This document shows positions 21,035 to 31,011 of a stretch of DNA of 64,000 bases, one piece after another. Origin of the DNA: Xanthoparmelia taractica (lineage: Eukaryota; Ascomycota; Lecanoromycetes; Lecanorales; Parmeliaceae); the NCBI GenBank assembly GCA_033085395.1, contig JANQBS010000031.1, forward strand, positions 124,001 to 188,000, in the 5' to 3' direction. The notes beneath the pieces are model-generated. The model worked only from the letters and a program-made list of their open reading frames with translations, ran no database searches and was not told the DNA's origin. Position 1 is the stretch's first letter, and each line of letters opens with the position of its first letter. The translations under genes and the position numbers were made by a program.

Positions 21035-22417
21035 TTACCCTTTTGCTTCAAACCTAGCATTCATGCCCGCGATACACCTAACGATATCCCAATTTCCGTC
21101 TTGTCCAACCCAGTCACATACCACAATGCCAGTACTTCCATCTCCAACAGGCTTCTCCTCTGGGCCATCTGACAGATTGTGCTTCGTACACAGATAATCG
21201 ACAATCGCAGGATTCAACTTTGCCGCGATCCTATCAGGCCAGCAGCCCACTTTCCAGAAATTACTCGCCGTAAGAAAATTGATATAGAACGGCAGCTTCG
21301 CATCTGAGCCTGGTGGAGGGCAGACGCATTCTGATGCCCTTTTCAGATGGTCAATGGAGTATTCAATCTTCTTCCCAATATTTTCGCTCTCCAGCACTTC
21401 ATAGAAGTCTTGAATGCAGAGATCGCCGCTGGGGCAGAGCGAGTTTGGAGTATTGTCTGCCCATGTATCGCCGTTGATGCACCAGCCAGCCCCTTCCCAT
21501 TCATTCTTTAGCCCCTCTTCGAGCGTGAACCGACGAATTAGCACGATCTTGCCTCTTGCTTCGCCCAGAGTAGGGATTCGAGGGGCGGTAAACCAGCGGT
21601 TGACGTCTCCTGCGTAGTGGTCACGCAAGATACGACTGAGCTGAGAATCAGTGGCATTACCGGGACCTTCACGTTTGATGGACATGATGACTGTCTCGCT
21701 CGGGTTTTGCTCTAAGAATGCAAGGACTTCGTTCAACATAGGCCGAAAGTGCTTTGGGCCACTCAAGGAGATAGGAAAGACGCCATGAACAAGGTTGAGC
21801 TTATCATTGCTTAGGTCAAGAGGACTATCAGGCTGAACGCGAATATCGAGAAAGCGCACGCCTTGTTGCAATTGCTCGCGGACTGGCGCTACCTGGCAGC
21901 GTACAGATGGCAGAGCGCGATGATAGGTAGGAGAGTTATGAGTGCCTGGGATAGAAAGAGCAGAAAGCGGCGTGTCATCCTTAAGGGTCTTCATCCAGGT
22001 GGGAAGGTCGCTGCGAAAGAAGATCGCAAGATGATGATATTCTGGATGGTAGACAGTGGTATGGTTGAAATGCGGGTTGTCGGTTATTGGCATCAAGAGC
22101 TGTGAGTTACATGTCGGATGTATGATGTTGGTCTGGTACATCTCGCCTTCGATCTCGAAGAATAAGCACAAAGATTCATGAGGAATATTGGCAGGTCTGA
22201 TATCTGCTTTGCGTATGGTGGAAGGCTCGAGAAGCAATGAGACATCCTGTAAGTTGGTGACTGGCTGCTTAGTATCTGCGGGTGTGCTCCACAGACTGTT
22301 GATCTTTGAGAAGGCCTTTCCACCGCCCAACGTGTGCTTTAAGTCCTGTATCTCATAGTGCTTTAGGTTTATCGGGGTTGAAGTGAGGTTGCGAACCGTC
22401 AGGGGCGGGGATGCCAT
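21035..22417 (-). CDS. PI-PLC X-domain phosphodiesterase, bacterial type
   Basis: Single exon, 460 aa. The PI-PLC X domain (residues about 145-330) has both catalytic histidines: His160 in LSIPGTHNS and His211 in LVHGVFPISL, plus QGVRFLDIRV between them. Later VIMSIKREGPGN and GKIVLIRRF match the TIM-barrel strands. The about 140-residue N-terminal beta-rich region has no signal peptide, and there is no calcium-dependent Y or C2 domain, so this is the bacterial-like phosphatidylinositol phosphodiesterase type. It would cleave a phosphoinositide or related glycerophospholipid head group; the substrate is unknown. It is divergent from RPB12 (498 bases between starts). Confidence 0.88.
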   Translation of the reverse strand: MASPPLTVRNLTSTPINLKHYEIQDLKHTLGGGKAFSKINSLWSTPADTKQPVTNLQDVSLLLEPSTIRKADIRPANIPHESLCLFFEIEGEMYQTNIIHPTCNSQLLMPITDNPHFNHTTVYHPEYHHLAIFFRSDLPTWMKTLKDDTPLSALSIPGTHNSPTYHRALPSVRCQVAPVREQLQQGVRFLDIRVQPDSPLDLSNDKLNLVHGVFPISLSGPKHFRPMLNEVLAFLEQNPSETVIMSIKREGPGNATDSQLSRILRDHYAGDVNRWFTAPRIPTLGEARGKIVLIRRFTLEEGLKNEWEGAGWCINGDTWADNTPNSLCPSGDLCIQDFYEVLESENIGKKIEYSIDHLKRASECVCPPPGSDAKLPFYINFLTASNFWKVGCWPDRIAAKLNPAIVDYLCTKHNLSDGPEEKPVGDGSTGIVVCDWVGQDGNWDIVRCIAGMNARFEAKG

Positions 22418-22915
22418 GATCGAGGATTATAGATGGAGACCTTTTTACGAAATCGTTTCAGTCTAAAGATAGGGAGTAAAACCTGTACGTGGATTCTGGG
22501 TCATGAGAGTATGCTCGGACTCGACGTAAGAGAACGGAGCTGGATAGACTGCTATTGGACAATCACCTTACCAAAAACATCCACAGCAGACAATTGCCGC
22601 GTTTGGTAAGGATGGCTCGCAGATATCCGACCTGAAGAAATCGCACGTAGATACTGGTGATATAATTGAAAACAATAACAAACTGAGCGACCAAAAATGC
22701 AACACTTTTATGTTTGTGCGTGCCCATCAATCTTGCTGCGGCAATACAACATAGGAAGGTTCAAGCCCACCCAGCAAAACCCCTCACCCACTTAGCCGTA
22801 GGCCAGCCCTAACTTGACCATAAGAAAAGACCAAGCGGAATCATTCCGAGGTCCTCTTCAAAATCCTACTCGCAATACCTACACAAACCCAGTCATCTCC
22901 TAACCCTCCACCACG
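22418..22915. promoter_or_regulatory. Divergent promoter region of PI-PLC and RPB12
   Basis: 498 bases between divergent start codons. The final 60 bases before 22916 are C/A-rich, as expected for a 5' UTR. No specific element identified. Confidence 0.4.
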
Positions 22916-23208
22916 ATGTCGCGCGAAGCCTACGCCCCTCCGACCCTCCAGCCCTCAAGCTCGAACTTCAACACCACCACCACCGACATCGCAGGACCGT
23001 CCACACAATACCTCTGCGGCGAGTGCAACGCCAAAGTGCAGTTGAAGAAGGGAGACGCCATACGATGCAAGGAATGCGGACACAGAGTGCTATACAAGGA
23101 GAGGACGAAGAGGTACGTTTTTTCTCGTGCTGCGCTGATGGGTATTGGGTTATGATGATGGGCTGACGAGCTACGGTTTGCAGGATGGTGCAGTTTGAGG
23201 CGAGGTGA
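22916..23208 (+). CDS. RPB12: RNA polymerases I, II and III subunit RPABC4 (Rpb12)
   Basis: Two exons, 22916-23112 and 23184-23208, with a 71-nt GTACGT..GCAG intron; 73 aa. This zinc-binding subunit is shared by the three nuclear RNA polymerases. The C4 zinc site is YLCGECNAKVQLKKGDAIRC followed by KECGHRVLYKERTKR, and the invariant end MVQFEAR is encoded by the 25-nt second exon, which confirms the splice. The N-terminal about 30 residues are Ser/Thr-rich and variable, as in other fungi. The gene is essential in yeast. Confidence 0.95.
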
Positions 23209-23942
23209 TACGAAGTCGCAGGACAGGGGAAGAGATATGACTATTCAGTCGCAGAGGATGCGGAGACTCTCTCAGGGATACCGAATTACATGGGTCAAGA
23301 CTGGGGCCCATGGCACGGCTAAGCGGAGGCAGCAAAGTCCTCTACGTGATACCCTTCATATGCATTCTGCCAAAAAAATAACCAAAATTGCTGCATTTAT
23401 AAGACCTGTTGAATGGCTTATTCTTTCTGCTCCTCTTGTTGGACCGAGAACGTTTCGCAAATTTCCTCGACATGAAACCATCTTGAAGGCGCATCCACTC
23501 ACAGATTCCACCATCTGTTCTTCGCTTCTGATGTTTAATGTCCACTCAGCAGGGCATAAATCCACCTATATTGCTCTAATGCTCAACCCCTAGGGTACAA
23601 CATTTATTGGATAAGAGAGAGCGCCGGAGGAAAAGTAGCACGACGAAGATCTTCTCAATTGGCTCTGTTGATTTTGCTAATGAATACAATCTACTCTTCA
23701 AGCGTGTATCCACAAACAATACAGACGTAATGTCCTTTGTCTGGGCTTGTATCTCCATCTGCAAAGCCAGCAGCTTGAGCAGCCAAGTTGAGAAGCATTA
23801 ATATGCGACTAATGTGATTACAAAATGGAATGAGACCCTCTTCCTAGGGTTCAAGACGCTTTGGACGCTCGAAACAAAGATTGAAAAATGAGCGTGCGCT
23901 GCTGCCTTCGCTACCAGTGTTACCACTATTAGCCCGCATCCC
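23209..23942. other. Intergenic, convergent gene ends
   Basis: About 730 bases containing the RPB12 3' UTR and the downstream side of the frameshifted secreted-protein gene. ORFs here (up to 132 codons) show no family motifs. Confidence 0.5.
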
Positions 23943-24762
23943 TTAATTTCCATCTCCGTCTTCGCCCTTATCAGCCACTCCACCGAAGCACAGTTGGATC
24001 CTTGCAGAGGAAAGCGAATATAAAGAGCTTTTAGACTCCTCACAAGCTGGATTCTCCTCACCCAGCTTTAGACTCTGAGCCAATACTTTTCCTGGAACAG
24101 GAATCACGATTGCACGCTTTGGTATCGCTCTCGCAGGACCACCAGCATCGACTGGGACAGGTTTATGTGCTGGTGCCGGTTGCGGTTCCGGAGTAACAGG
24201 GGCCGGAACGGGCGTGACGGGAGGCGCAGGATTCGGTTTCGGAGGTGTATCTGAAAGGGACTCGCAGAGGCCAATATTTGGCATCGGAAACAGTCCCATC
24301 TGCGTTAAAATGCAGTCTTGTCGTGGCGAGTTGGAAGCGAGTTGAATGTTCTCAGGATCTTCGTCAGCGTTGTCATCGCCACCAGTGTCACCACTGCTGT
24401 CCTCATCGCTGTCGCTCTCGGCGCCGCTTTCTTCTTCGCCCTCGCCCTCGCCCCTCGCCCTCGCCCTCTGCAGCGCAACGGCGGTAAAGAGCTTCGTCGA
24501 AGATGGATGCAGCGCGGAGACCCCTTTTGCACTCTTCGACGGGCACTATGTCTTCCGAAGACCTCGCAGAGATGCCGTCAAGTTCACCTATACTCGGATG
24601 CGCGCTAGTTCCTGGACCATTCGGTCCTGGATCGAAGTCAGCCTTTTGCGGTTTGAGAGACAAATGTAAGTGAAAGGAATCAAGGCCCGACTTACCGGCA
24701 ATCGGTAATGTAGCGACGCTCACGATATAGCTCGCGATACCCACAGCAAAGCACAAATGCAT
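23943..24762 (-). pseudogene. Secreted Glu-rich/Pro-rich protein gene with one-base frameshift
   Basis: Start 24762, signal-peptide-like MHLCFAVGIASYIVSVATLP. A 69-nt intron (24695-24627, GTAAGT..CCAG) is likely; if retained, the frame also stays open. The reading then enters a GAGGGC hexanucleotide repeat. A run of four C on the plus strand at 24451-24454, where its neighbours have three, puts the ribosome into an Arg-rich frame that stops within about 20 codons. Without the extra base the frame continues as a Glu-Gly repeat, an Asp/Glu/Ser acidic region, NSPRQDCILTQMGLFPMPNI, a Pro-rich stretch and a tail ending GGVADKGEDGDGN at 23943. About six cysteines are spread along it. This is either a real slippage mutation, a population variant or a sequence error. 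No family is recognised. Confidence 0.6.
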
Positions 24763-26218
24763 CTCGGAAAGGATATCTAGAAAATTGTCAAAGCCGGTCG
24801 AATGTCAAGCCCGACATGAACGTCACAAATGCTAGAGCCGCTCTTATATCTGCTTCCTACCTAAGGTCTAAAATACTTTATTACTCCTTCGTTACCGTTC
24901 TGAGGGACCGAAATACTGGATACCTGCTTAATAGCAATTTGTCGTATTCACTTGAGGAATGCGTGCCAAAGCCCCCATATTACCGATAGCAAGCCACGAT
25001 AGTATGAGCACGGAGCTAGAGTCATATTCGCTCTTGCTCGGTCGGCATATTGGGGGAATTTGGAAAAATGTGGCGCCTCTTGGCAGGCTTAAGACATGTT
25101 GGCGAAAATTCTGGTTCATTGAGTGTAAGGATTTGAGTCATCGTTTTTCAGAGTTTTAGGGGATGCACTTGACTTAACGCAATTTTTGATGCTAAGTGAA
25201 GAATCAGATGGAGATGGCAAGGGACACAGCATTCGCTACTTTTTATCTGCTGGTGGATACGAAGTACCAAGATGCCGTTGGGAAAAGGACACGTTGATTG
25301 AATCCCCCTTTCATCCGCTTTATTGGACAGCGGAGACCCCGTTGCTACTGAAAACCCAAGAAGGTGGAAATCCACTGTCCACTTCCCATACTCCACGTCC
25401 ACAGTCCGCTTCACAGAACCGAAATCTTCCCCCGACTAGTCTATAGCTCAGCTCCTCGGGATTGTCTGCGGTCCCCATGCTTCGTTCAAAGAAGAGTCTC
25501 CGTAGCTTCTTGGTCCTGTTTTTCTTCCTCAATGCTGATCCATCCGCTTTGCACGTCTTTCCTCGACAATCTCTTGTCTCCCCTCGGATCAATCCGCTCG
25601 AAACGCAGCGTTTCTGCCACCTATTCCATTTTGGTGACAGCCCACCTGTCCGTATCGAAACCGTCGTAAAAATTGACAGATAATTTTGTCATCGCTCACG
25701 GCGCCGATTGCGTGAGTCAGGAGAAGCACTCTGCATGTGTGACAAAGCCTTCATAGCACGGTGTGCAGAATGGGTCTCTTTGGATTCCAGCGTATGGTAT
25801 GACAGCAGATGGCCAGTGGCACGAATTCTCCGCAATCCAGACAGCAATGCCATGAATTTTGGGTCCATGGACTGGTTCTCTCGACCGAATTCACCATATA
25901 ACCGATCGATGTACTGGCGATGGTGGTCAGACGGCCAAGGATTTTGATTTGACATAATGCGCCCCCTACTGTCGCATACGCATCCCTAAGCAGGAACCTC
26001 ACCAGTAATAGCCCGAGTCTTCTCGCGGACCTTGGCGCCCGCTTTCAAATGCTCTGCGCACTTGCGCAATGTCGCGACTCCATTAATGACGATTCGAAGA
26101 TCTTCCTTTCAGCCCATACCAGACATGACTGAAGGGCGGCGACCATTAATCCAGACAGTCTCCAAAACAGATGCTGTTTCTGTTATCTTGACATTCCCAC
26201 GACCTCACGCTTCTCGAA
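24763..26218. other. Intergenic, one doubtful small ORF
   Basis: About 1.45 kb. Apart from the small ORF at 25689-25955 (separate entry), ORFs of 66-101 codons overlap on both strands without recognisable motifs. Confidence 0.4.
25689..25955 (-). CDS. Doubtful small protein
   Basis: 88 codons starting MSNQNPWPSDHHRQYIDRLY and containing SMDPKFMALLSGLRRIRATG, ending in a basic DSRNRRRER. Codon choice looks plausible for a gene, but there is no known domain and no clear splice partner. It may be one exon of a larger gene or a chance ORF. Confidence 0.25.
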   Translation of the reverse strand: MSNQNPWPSDHHRQYIDRLYGEFGRENQSMDPKFMALLSGLRRIRATGHLLSYHTLESKETHSAHRAMKALSHMQSASPDSRNRRRER

Positions 26219-26686
26219 ATGCTTCTGGCTATCCACGTCCTCCCGTTCATCCTCTCGCTCTTCTGCATCACAACTGCATTTTCGCAACCTTCCTACCCTC
26301 CTCTCGTCCACTCTCTTCAACCCCGCAAACCTCTCCTTCTCCCAAACGATTGGAGGATCACTCCTATTGGCTTATTCCATTTATTCATCCCCGTAGAGGA
26401 CGCATCCACGGGCCTTGATGACCTCTACACGTACGTGATCGATGTCGCCCAACCCCTGCACTCGCGTCTCGCGACCGCCGTAGCCTTCCAAACAGGGTCA
26501 CTTCAGCTGACCTTTCGCGCCGACGAGGGTCCGCTTGACTGGATCACGATTGGCCATTTCTGTGAGACGATGCGAGAGAGTTTGAAGAAAGGTTTTACAA
26601 TGGTATACGAGGTGGTTTTGACTGACGAGCACTTTGGGGCGTCGCCCATCTGGGCGAAGCTGAGGGTTGCGGGCGAAGAGAGATAA
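26219..26686 (+). CDS. Small secreted protein, function unknown
   Basis: 155 aa, one exon. A signal peptide is clear (MLLAIHVLPFILSLFCITTA, cleavage near AFSQ). The mature part has a Pro-rich start, then a compact domain containing LPNDWRITPIGLFHLFIPVE, WITIGHFCETMRESLKKGFT and MVYEVVLTDEHFG. Only one cysteine remains in the mature chain (HFCETM). No family was recognised. Size and secretion make it a candidate effector or extracellular protein. Composition is C-rich at the 5' end and G-rich at the 3' end. Confidence 0.72.
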   Translation: MLLAIHVLPFILSLFCITTAFSQPSYPPLVHSLQPRKPLLLPNDWRITPIGLFHLFIPVEDASTGLDDLYTYVIDVAQPLHSRLATAVAFQTGSLQLTFRADEGPLDWITIGHFCETMRESLKKGFTMVYEVVLTDEHFGASPIWAKLRVAGEER

Positions 26687-27751
26687 GGAGGATGGGAATG
26701 TGGTGACAGTGGTCAAGGGGCAATACGACATTCAGAGCTTATGCTCGATGCCATCCTGGATTCATGTTACACATTACTGTTTTTGTATAGTATTACACGG
26801 TTAAGAACCGCGGCTCATACCGCTTGTTCCAGCATGAAGAATTCATGAAGTTGAGATGTACAGTGGTAAGGTATGGAGGTGTTTGGTTACTTAAAGCGTA
26901 GAGATGCTCGCAGCAAAGCATTCAAGTTATAGTATGTCAAAACAGACTTATGACTAGAATAGGAGAATTCAGAGTGAAGGAAGGACGGGGAGACACCAAA
27001 GTCAAGAAAAGAACCCTAATCCTAAGCTTTACAGATCAAATTTAGCGGGAGTTATTGCTCACGTAACGGTGGCGACACTCTGGTGTTGGAAAGCAATGTG
27101 ACTGACTCATTACTTACAGGCTCTTCCTCAAATATCAATGTCGCTACTAGCGATCTGAAGGACCAGAACTAAATGTAGAGTCCTGCTATAAGCCTTAACA
27201 GCGCTCACCACTATTGCAGATCTGGGATCTCATAGATGGCGAAGGTTTGCAGGCACTTGCATTCTGTGACTTATACCGGGTAAGCCGGGATCTTGGCGCC
27301 ATGGCTCACAAGACTCAACACATTATCACGACGAACTCAGACACTGCAACCCGGGTTTTTGAATCCCAGATCAATAGTGATCCACAAAACCAGCCTTCCA
27401 GGTTGCACCTGTCTCAATAAACGCTAGCGAAGTTTTATCGGGTAAAATTTGAGTCGACTCTCGGTATAAACAGGTAAAGTGCTCTAACTTTCTTTTCTGA
27501 TCAGTTAGTTCTTTCTGACAAGAATATCGACTTGACGCAGTCACGTTACATATGCTTTAGAAACTATGAGAGTGAAGCAATTTTTATTTGTGGGTGCAAG
27601 TAGCAGATCAAGTTTTCTGGCAGAAGTATTTGTGAGGATCGATCCATCTATATCACGAACCCACAAAGACTTCAAAGGCAACGTTAGCAAAGAAATTTGG
27701 TGATTTTGTAGGTGATTGTTTCTATTCTGCTGCCAATAAAAGCCGACAAGC
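26687..27751. other. Intergenic, convergent gene ends
   Basis: About 1.06 kb between convergent genes. A short ORF (27214-27420) has no support. No repeat or RNA gene could be assigned. Confidence 0.45.
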
Positions 27752-29350
27752 TCATAGCCGGAGTGTCTGAGCAAGATGAAATAGCCACTGGAGCGACTTC
27801 TCCCAAAGATCTTTCGGTTTCTCGGGCTGAGGCACAACCGGCTTTGGCCTCGCAGCCCAGTCCTTCGGTAGCTGTTTGATGAGCTCTATGTACCACATGT
27901 TGTCCGCTCCGCTTCTTGCGAACGTCCAGATTCTCCTCAACCACCGGCCTCGCCCGTATGCATCCTCGAGGTAATTCGGAAGCGCTGCCGCCGCTTTAGC
28001 GTCGAAGTAGGATTTCAGTGCCAAGTTTTCGTCCGAGAGGTTATCATTTGGATGATGATCATTGTCGAGATACCCAGTGAAGCCCTCTGGGTCGAAATCC
28101 CATATCCAGGCAGGTGGTCTACGCGCCAATGGTCGAGGGAGAGCGAGCGCGTCGTCCCAATCAATAACGCCGCATATTCTCCATGTGCCACTGCTCTTAT
28201 CGACCATGATGTTCCGCGCCTCCAGGTCCCAATGATGTAGGACCACAGGGTATGGTCCATCTTTGAAGGCTTTCTGAAGGTCCATTTCGTCTATAATTAC
28301 CAGCAACTGCCTCAAAGAAGGCAGTGTAAGAGATTCCTGCTCTCCCTCGTCGTTGATTTCCTTTTGGATCCATCCGTTGAGTTGGCTGACCAAGAAAGAT
28401 CTGACATCAGGTCCTGCACGGTCTTGTAGAACCTTTGGTTCTTTTACGAAATCAGCATCTCCGTCATCAAAAATTGCCACCAAAGGAGCTGCAGTGGGGG
28501 GAAAGTCGCTCATTGCAGCTGGTAAAGGAGACGAAGTAGTGAGGGTTCCTGCTGTAGCAAAAGTGACTGATTCGAGCCTGGCTAGTAGTTCCACGAACCG
28601 ATCAACGATTTCAAGCTTGTCTTTATGGTCCAGTTCGCCATATATCTGGTCCAAAGATCGGCCTGGCAGCCTCGTCTGTACAGTGAAAGGGGCATTCAAA
28701 GCGTTCTCTTTTGTCGCGGAGTAGGCTTTAACCCGCGGAACAGGTAACTTGTCGACCAGAAATCCCAAGATGGTGACATCGTTCTCGATTGCTACGCACT
28801 TCTCGTCGGTCTCCCGGAAATCTGGTGAAACGGGGACGCGAAGTACGTACTGTTCCTTGTCGTCTTCAGAAGACTTCAGAGCATAAACGCAATTTTGGAA
28901 GGAGTAGCCGTGCTGCAACGCCTCGACGGAGAAGCCAAGAAGTCCGATATCGAAGAGAAGCCGCTCAATCATTGGTAGGTATTGAAGGAAAGGCTCCATC
29001 TCCGAGATTTCAGAGGCCACGGATGCAATAGACTCGTTACCGAAGCCGTAGGGTCCCTTGCCACTGAGGTCGGTTTGTAAGTCATTTGGTTCTAAGATGT
29101 TCTCTTCCATTGCGGTTTCATCCACTTTTATTGGTACGGAAGAGGTTTGGCCATCCTTCATGATGACAGAGATTAGTATTCGCCTCCCTTCGCACTGGCC
29201 TGCAGCCTGGAAAGCTTTATACTCTGAACCGCAGTCTTGATGCTTGCGCTCTGATGTTTTGATCCTAAATTTCCAAAGCTGCAAATTTCCTGCAATCGAC
29301 CACCCCTTATTTATCAGAGATGTGCTTTGAAACCCAGTTAAATCACACAT
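27752..29350 (-). CDS. APH (aminoglycoside phosphotransferase)-family kinase
   Basis: 532 aa if translation starts at 29350. An internal ATG at 29161 (MKDGQTSSVPIKVDE) is an equally plausible start, and an intron near the 5' end is possible. The APH/choline-kinase-like fold spans about residues 150-420. It has QYVLRVPVSP in the N-lobe, VPRVKAYSAT in the linker region, the Brenner motif HHWDLEARNIMV (catalytic Asp and Asn) and GVIDWDDALALPRPL with the metal-binding Asp. The family phosphorylates small molecules or proteins. Fungal members are numerous and mostly uncharacterised, and antibiotic resistance should not be assumed. Confidence 0.8.
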   Translation of the reverse strand: MCDLTGFQSTSLINKGWSIAGNLQLWKFRIKTSERKHQDCGSEYKAFQAAGQCEGRRILISVIMKDGQTSSVPIKVDETAMEENILEPNDLQTDLSGKGPYGFGNESIASVASEISEMEPFLQYLPMIERLLFDIGLLGFSVEALQHGYSFQNCVYALKSSEDDKEQYVLRVPVSPDFRETDEKCVAIENDVTILGFLVDKLPVPRVKAYSATKENALNAPFTVQTRLPGRSLDQIYGELDHKDKLEIVDRFVELLARLESVTFATAGTLTTSSPLPAAMSDFPPTAAPLVAIFDDGDADFVKEPKVLQDRAGPDVRSFLVSQLNGWIQKEINDEGEQESLTLPSLRQLLVIIDEMDLQKAFKDGPYPVVLHHWDLEARNIMVDKSSGTWRICGVIDWDDALALPRPLARRPPAWIWDFDPEGFTGYLDNDHHPNDNLSDENLALKSYFDAKAAAALPNYLEDAYGRGRWLRRIWTFARSGADNMWYIELIKQLPKDWAARPKPVVPQPEKPKDLWEKSLQWLFHLAQTLRL

Positions 29351-31011
29351 GTAATAATTCTTTGTCTCAACCTGGGCTGAGCCATTTCAAATTCGTCTTG
29401 CAAGCCCGGCTTTGTTCTCTTTCTTTGTCCATCTATTCCACAGTGCTATCATGACGGCCCCCAAGATCTCCTTCTTCTCTGTGACGTCCTTTAGAAGTTT
29501 GGACGAGTGTTGAGCTCCAAGCTCTTTGTACCGTGGAAGTGTTAAGTATTCGAACTCTGTAACTACTTATGCTAGATTTCCGTAGACTTTCTTTCACTTG
29601 CCGGAAGTACCGACCCCTTGGCTTTACTTACCTCCCATAACATCGTTCAGAGCTTCTGAAAGGTTCAGTAATACTCGGTTCATTCCACCAAACAGCCGAA
29701 AGGTCGCAAGCGGATCATCAGCAACCACCAGCAAGCAAACCGCAAACTTACACGATGGGCCACGGCGGTAAGTCCAAGAGGCACATTCACCACTGCCCCA
29801 AAGCTAACAAGGGCAATTGCTGAAAGGTTGATCACCCGACTCAAACAATCAGATATTGCAGTAAGCACCAGTATTACTGCAGCATTCCAGGCTGCACTTA
29901 CACACCAATAAAGGGACAGGGCTGTCTCAAGCATGGTCAGAAGTAATCTCCGGCTGTAGATTATATCTCGTTGTCGGAAAAGATGCAGGCCATAAAACTG
30001 TACGGGTAGCATTAGCTATTGTGTTTTAAAGTAAGGAGAATATCCAACACCTATCTTTTTGGTGAATGCTTTCGGTCTTTTTCTAATCTCAAACGTCTTG
30101 GTGTTGCAATTTCAAATCCACTTGGTGTCTTGCCCCAAAGAAGATAACCACAAGAAAGAGGCACAAAGAAGACCAGCAGCACTTCGTGACAGAAACATCA
30201 GATCGAAACATGCCATAAGCAGTTGAGCTAACGCGGGCTTGAACGCAAGCCGTTACGAATCAGTACTTCTGGTCTTGAGTAAATATATATATATATATAT
30301 ATATATATTTTCTTTCTAACAGGATCAGATCCTTGGGCCCAGCCGATCTTACAACTACACAATCATGCAGTGGACTGGGCTTTAAAAAGGCTCTTGGTAC
30401 ACCGGTTACTCTTTTCATCTATTGACTTGGAGAATGGAGTTCGTGAGGGGTCCAGAAAGTTAATGAAAAAGGGATGTGAATGAGTGGTCGTCTGCCGTGT
30501 GAGCAATAGACGGTCCAGCACCACTTTCTCTTGATCTCGTTATGGTCTGCATTAGCACAGGTTTCACCCAAGTCAACATCTAGAAAAAGGGAAATCCTGT
30601 TGATTTGCAAGGGAAGCAACACGATAGGAAAGGTCTACATTCAGGATATCTGGCCCAGCATCATATATCCATCAAAGATATCAATTCAAATTGTCTCGAT
30701 GACAGCTTCAGAGCACTCTCGAGATCGAACCTCGTAGAATAACTCTGCTTCAATGTATTGCGCTGTCTATGACTTTGGGGATTCGTCGTCATGAACTTCA
30801 AGCTAGAAATATGTAAAAAGTAGTCTTGAGGCAACCAGACATTTCGTAGGGCTGAAGCATTAGTCTGGATTCAGTAGTCTACATCAAATTCTTCATGCGG
30901 ATACCATTAAAGACACAATACTTGCTATCTCCAGTGCCAGGTTAGTCTTCGCGTATGTGCAAGGACTCATAGCTCACGCCCAATACAGGTCCACCAGCCA
31001 CCCTATCCACA
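29351..31011. other. Intergenic with a TA repeat and a doubtful ORF
   Basis: About 1.66 kb. A minus-strand ORF at 29680-30012 (110 codons) contains hydrophobic stretches and GTAAGT-like donors. It could belong to a small spliced membrane-protein gene, but no consistent model emerges. A (TA)n run lies at 30283-30309. A tRNA T-arm-like sequence near 30710-30730 has no matching D-arm. Confidence 0.4.
30283..30309. repeat. (TA)n microsatellite
   Basis: Perfect AT dinucleotide run of about 27 bases followed by a T-rich stretch. Confidence 0.95.

Noticed and set aside
27240..27380. tRNA-like A and B box spacing (GGCTCAC.. and GGTTTTTGAATCCC)
   Set aside because: Stems do not form a cloverleaf; likely coincidence.
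27752..29350. Reading the APH-family protein as an antibiotic-resistance gene
   Set aside because: Fungal APH-fold proteins are abundant and mostly of unknown substrate; nothing in the sequence shows drug specificity.
29680..30012. 110-codon hydrophobic ORF
   Set aside because: Contains donor-like sites but no consistent exon model and no recognised family; left as intergenic.
30700..30740. tRNA T-arm-like GAGGTTCGATCTC on the minus strand
   Set aside because: No D-arm, anticodon arm or acceptor stem can be drawn around it, and the T stem does not pair properly.
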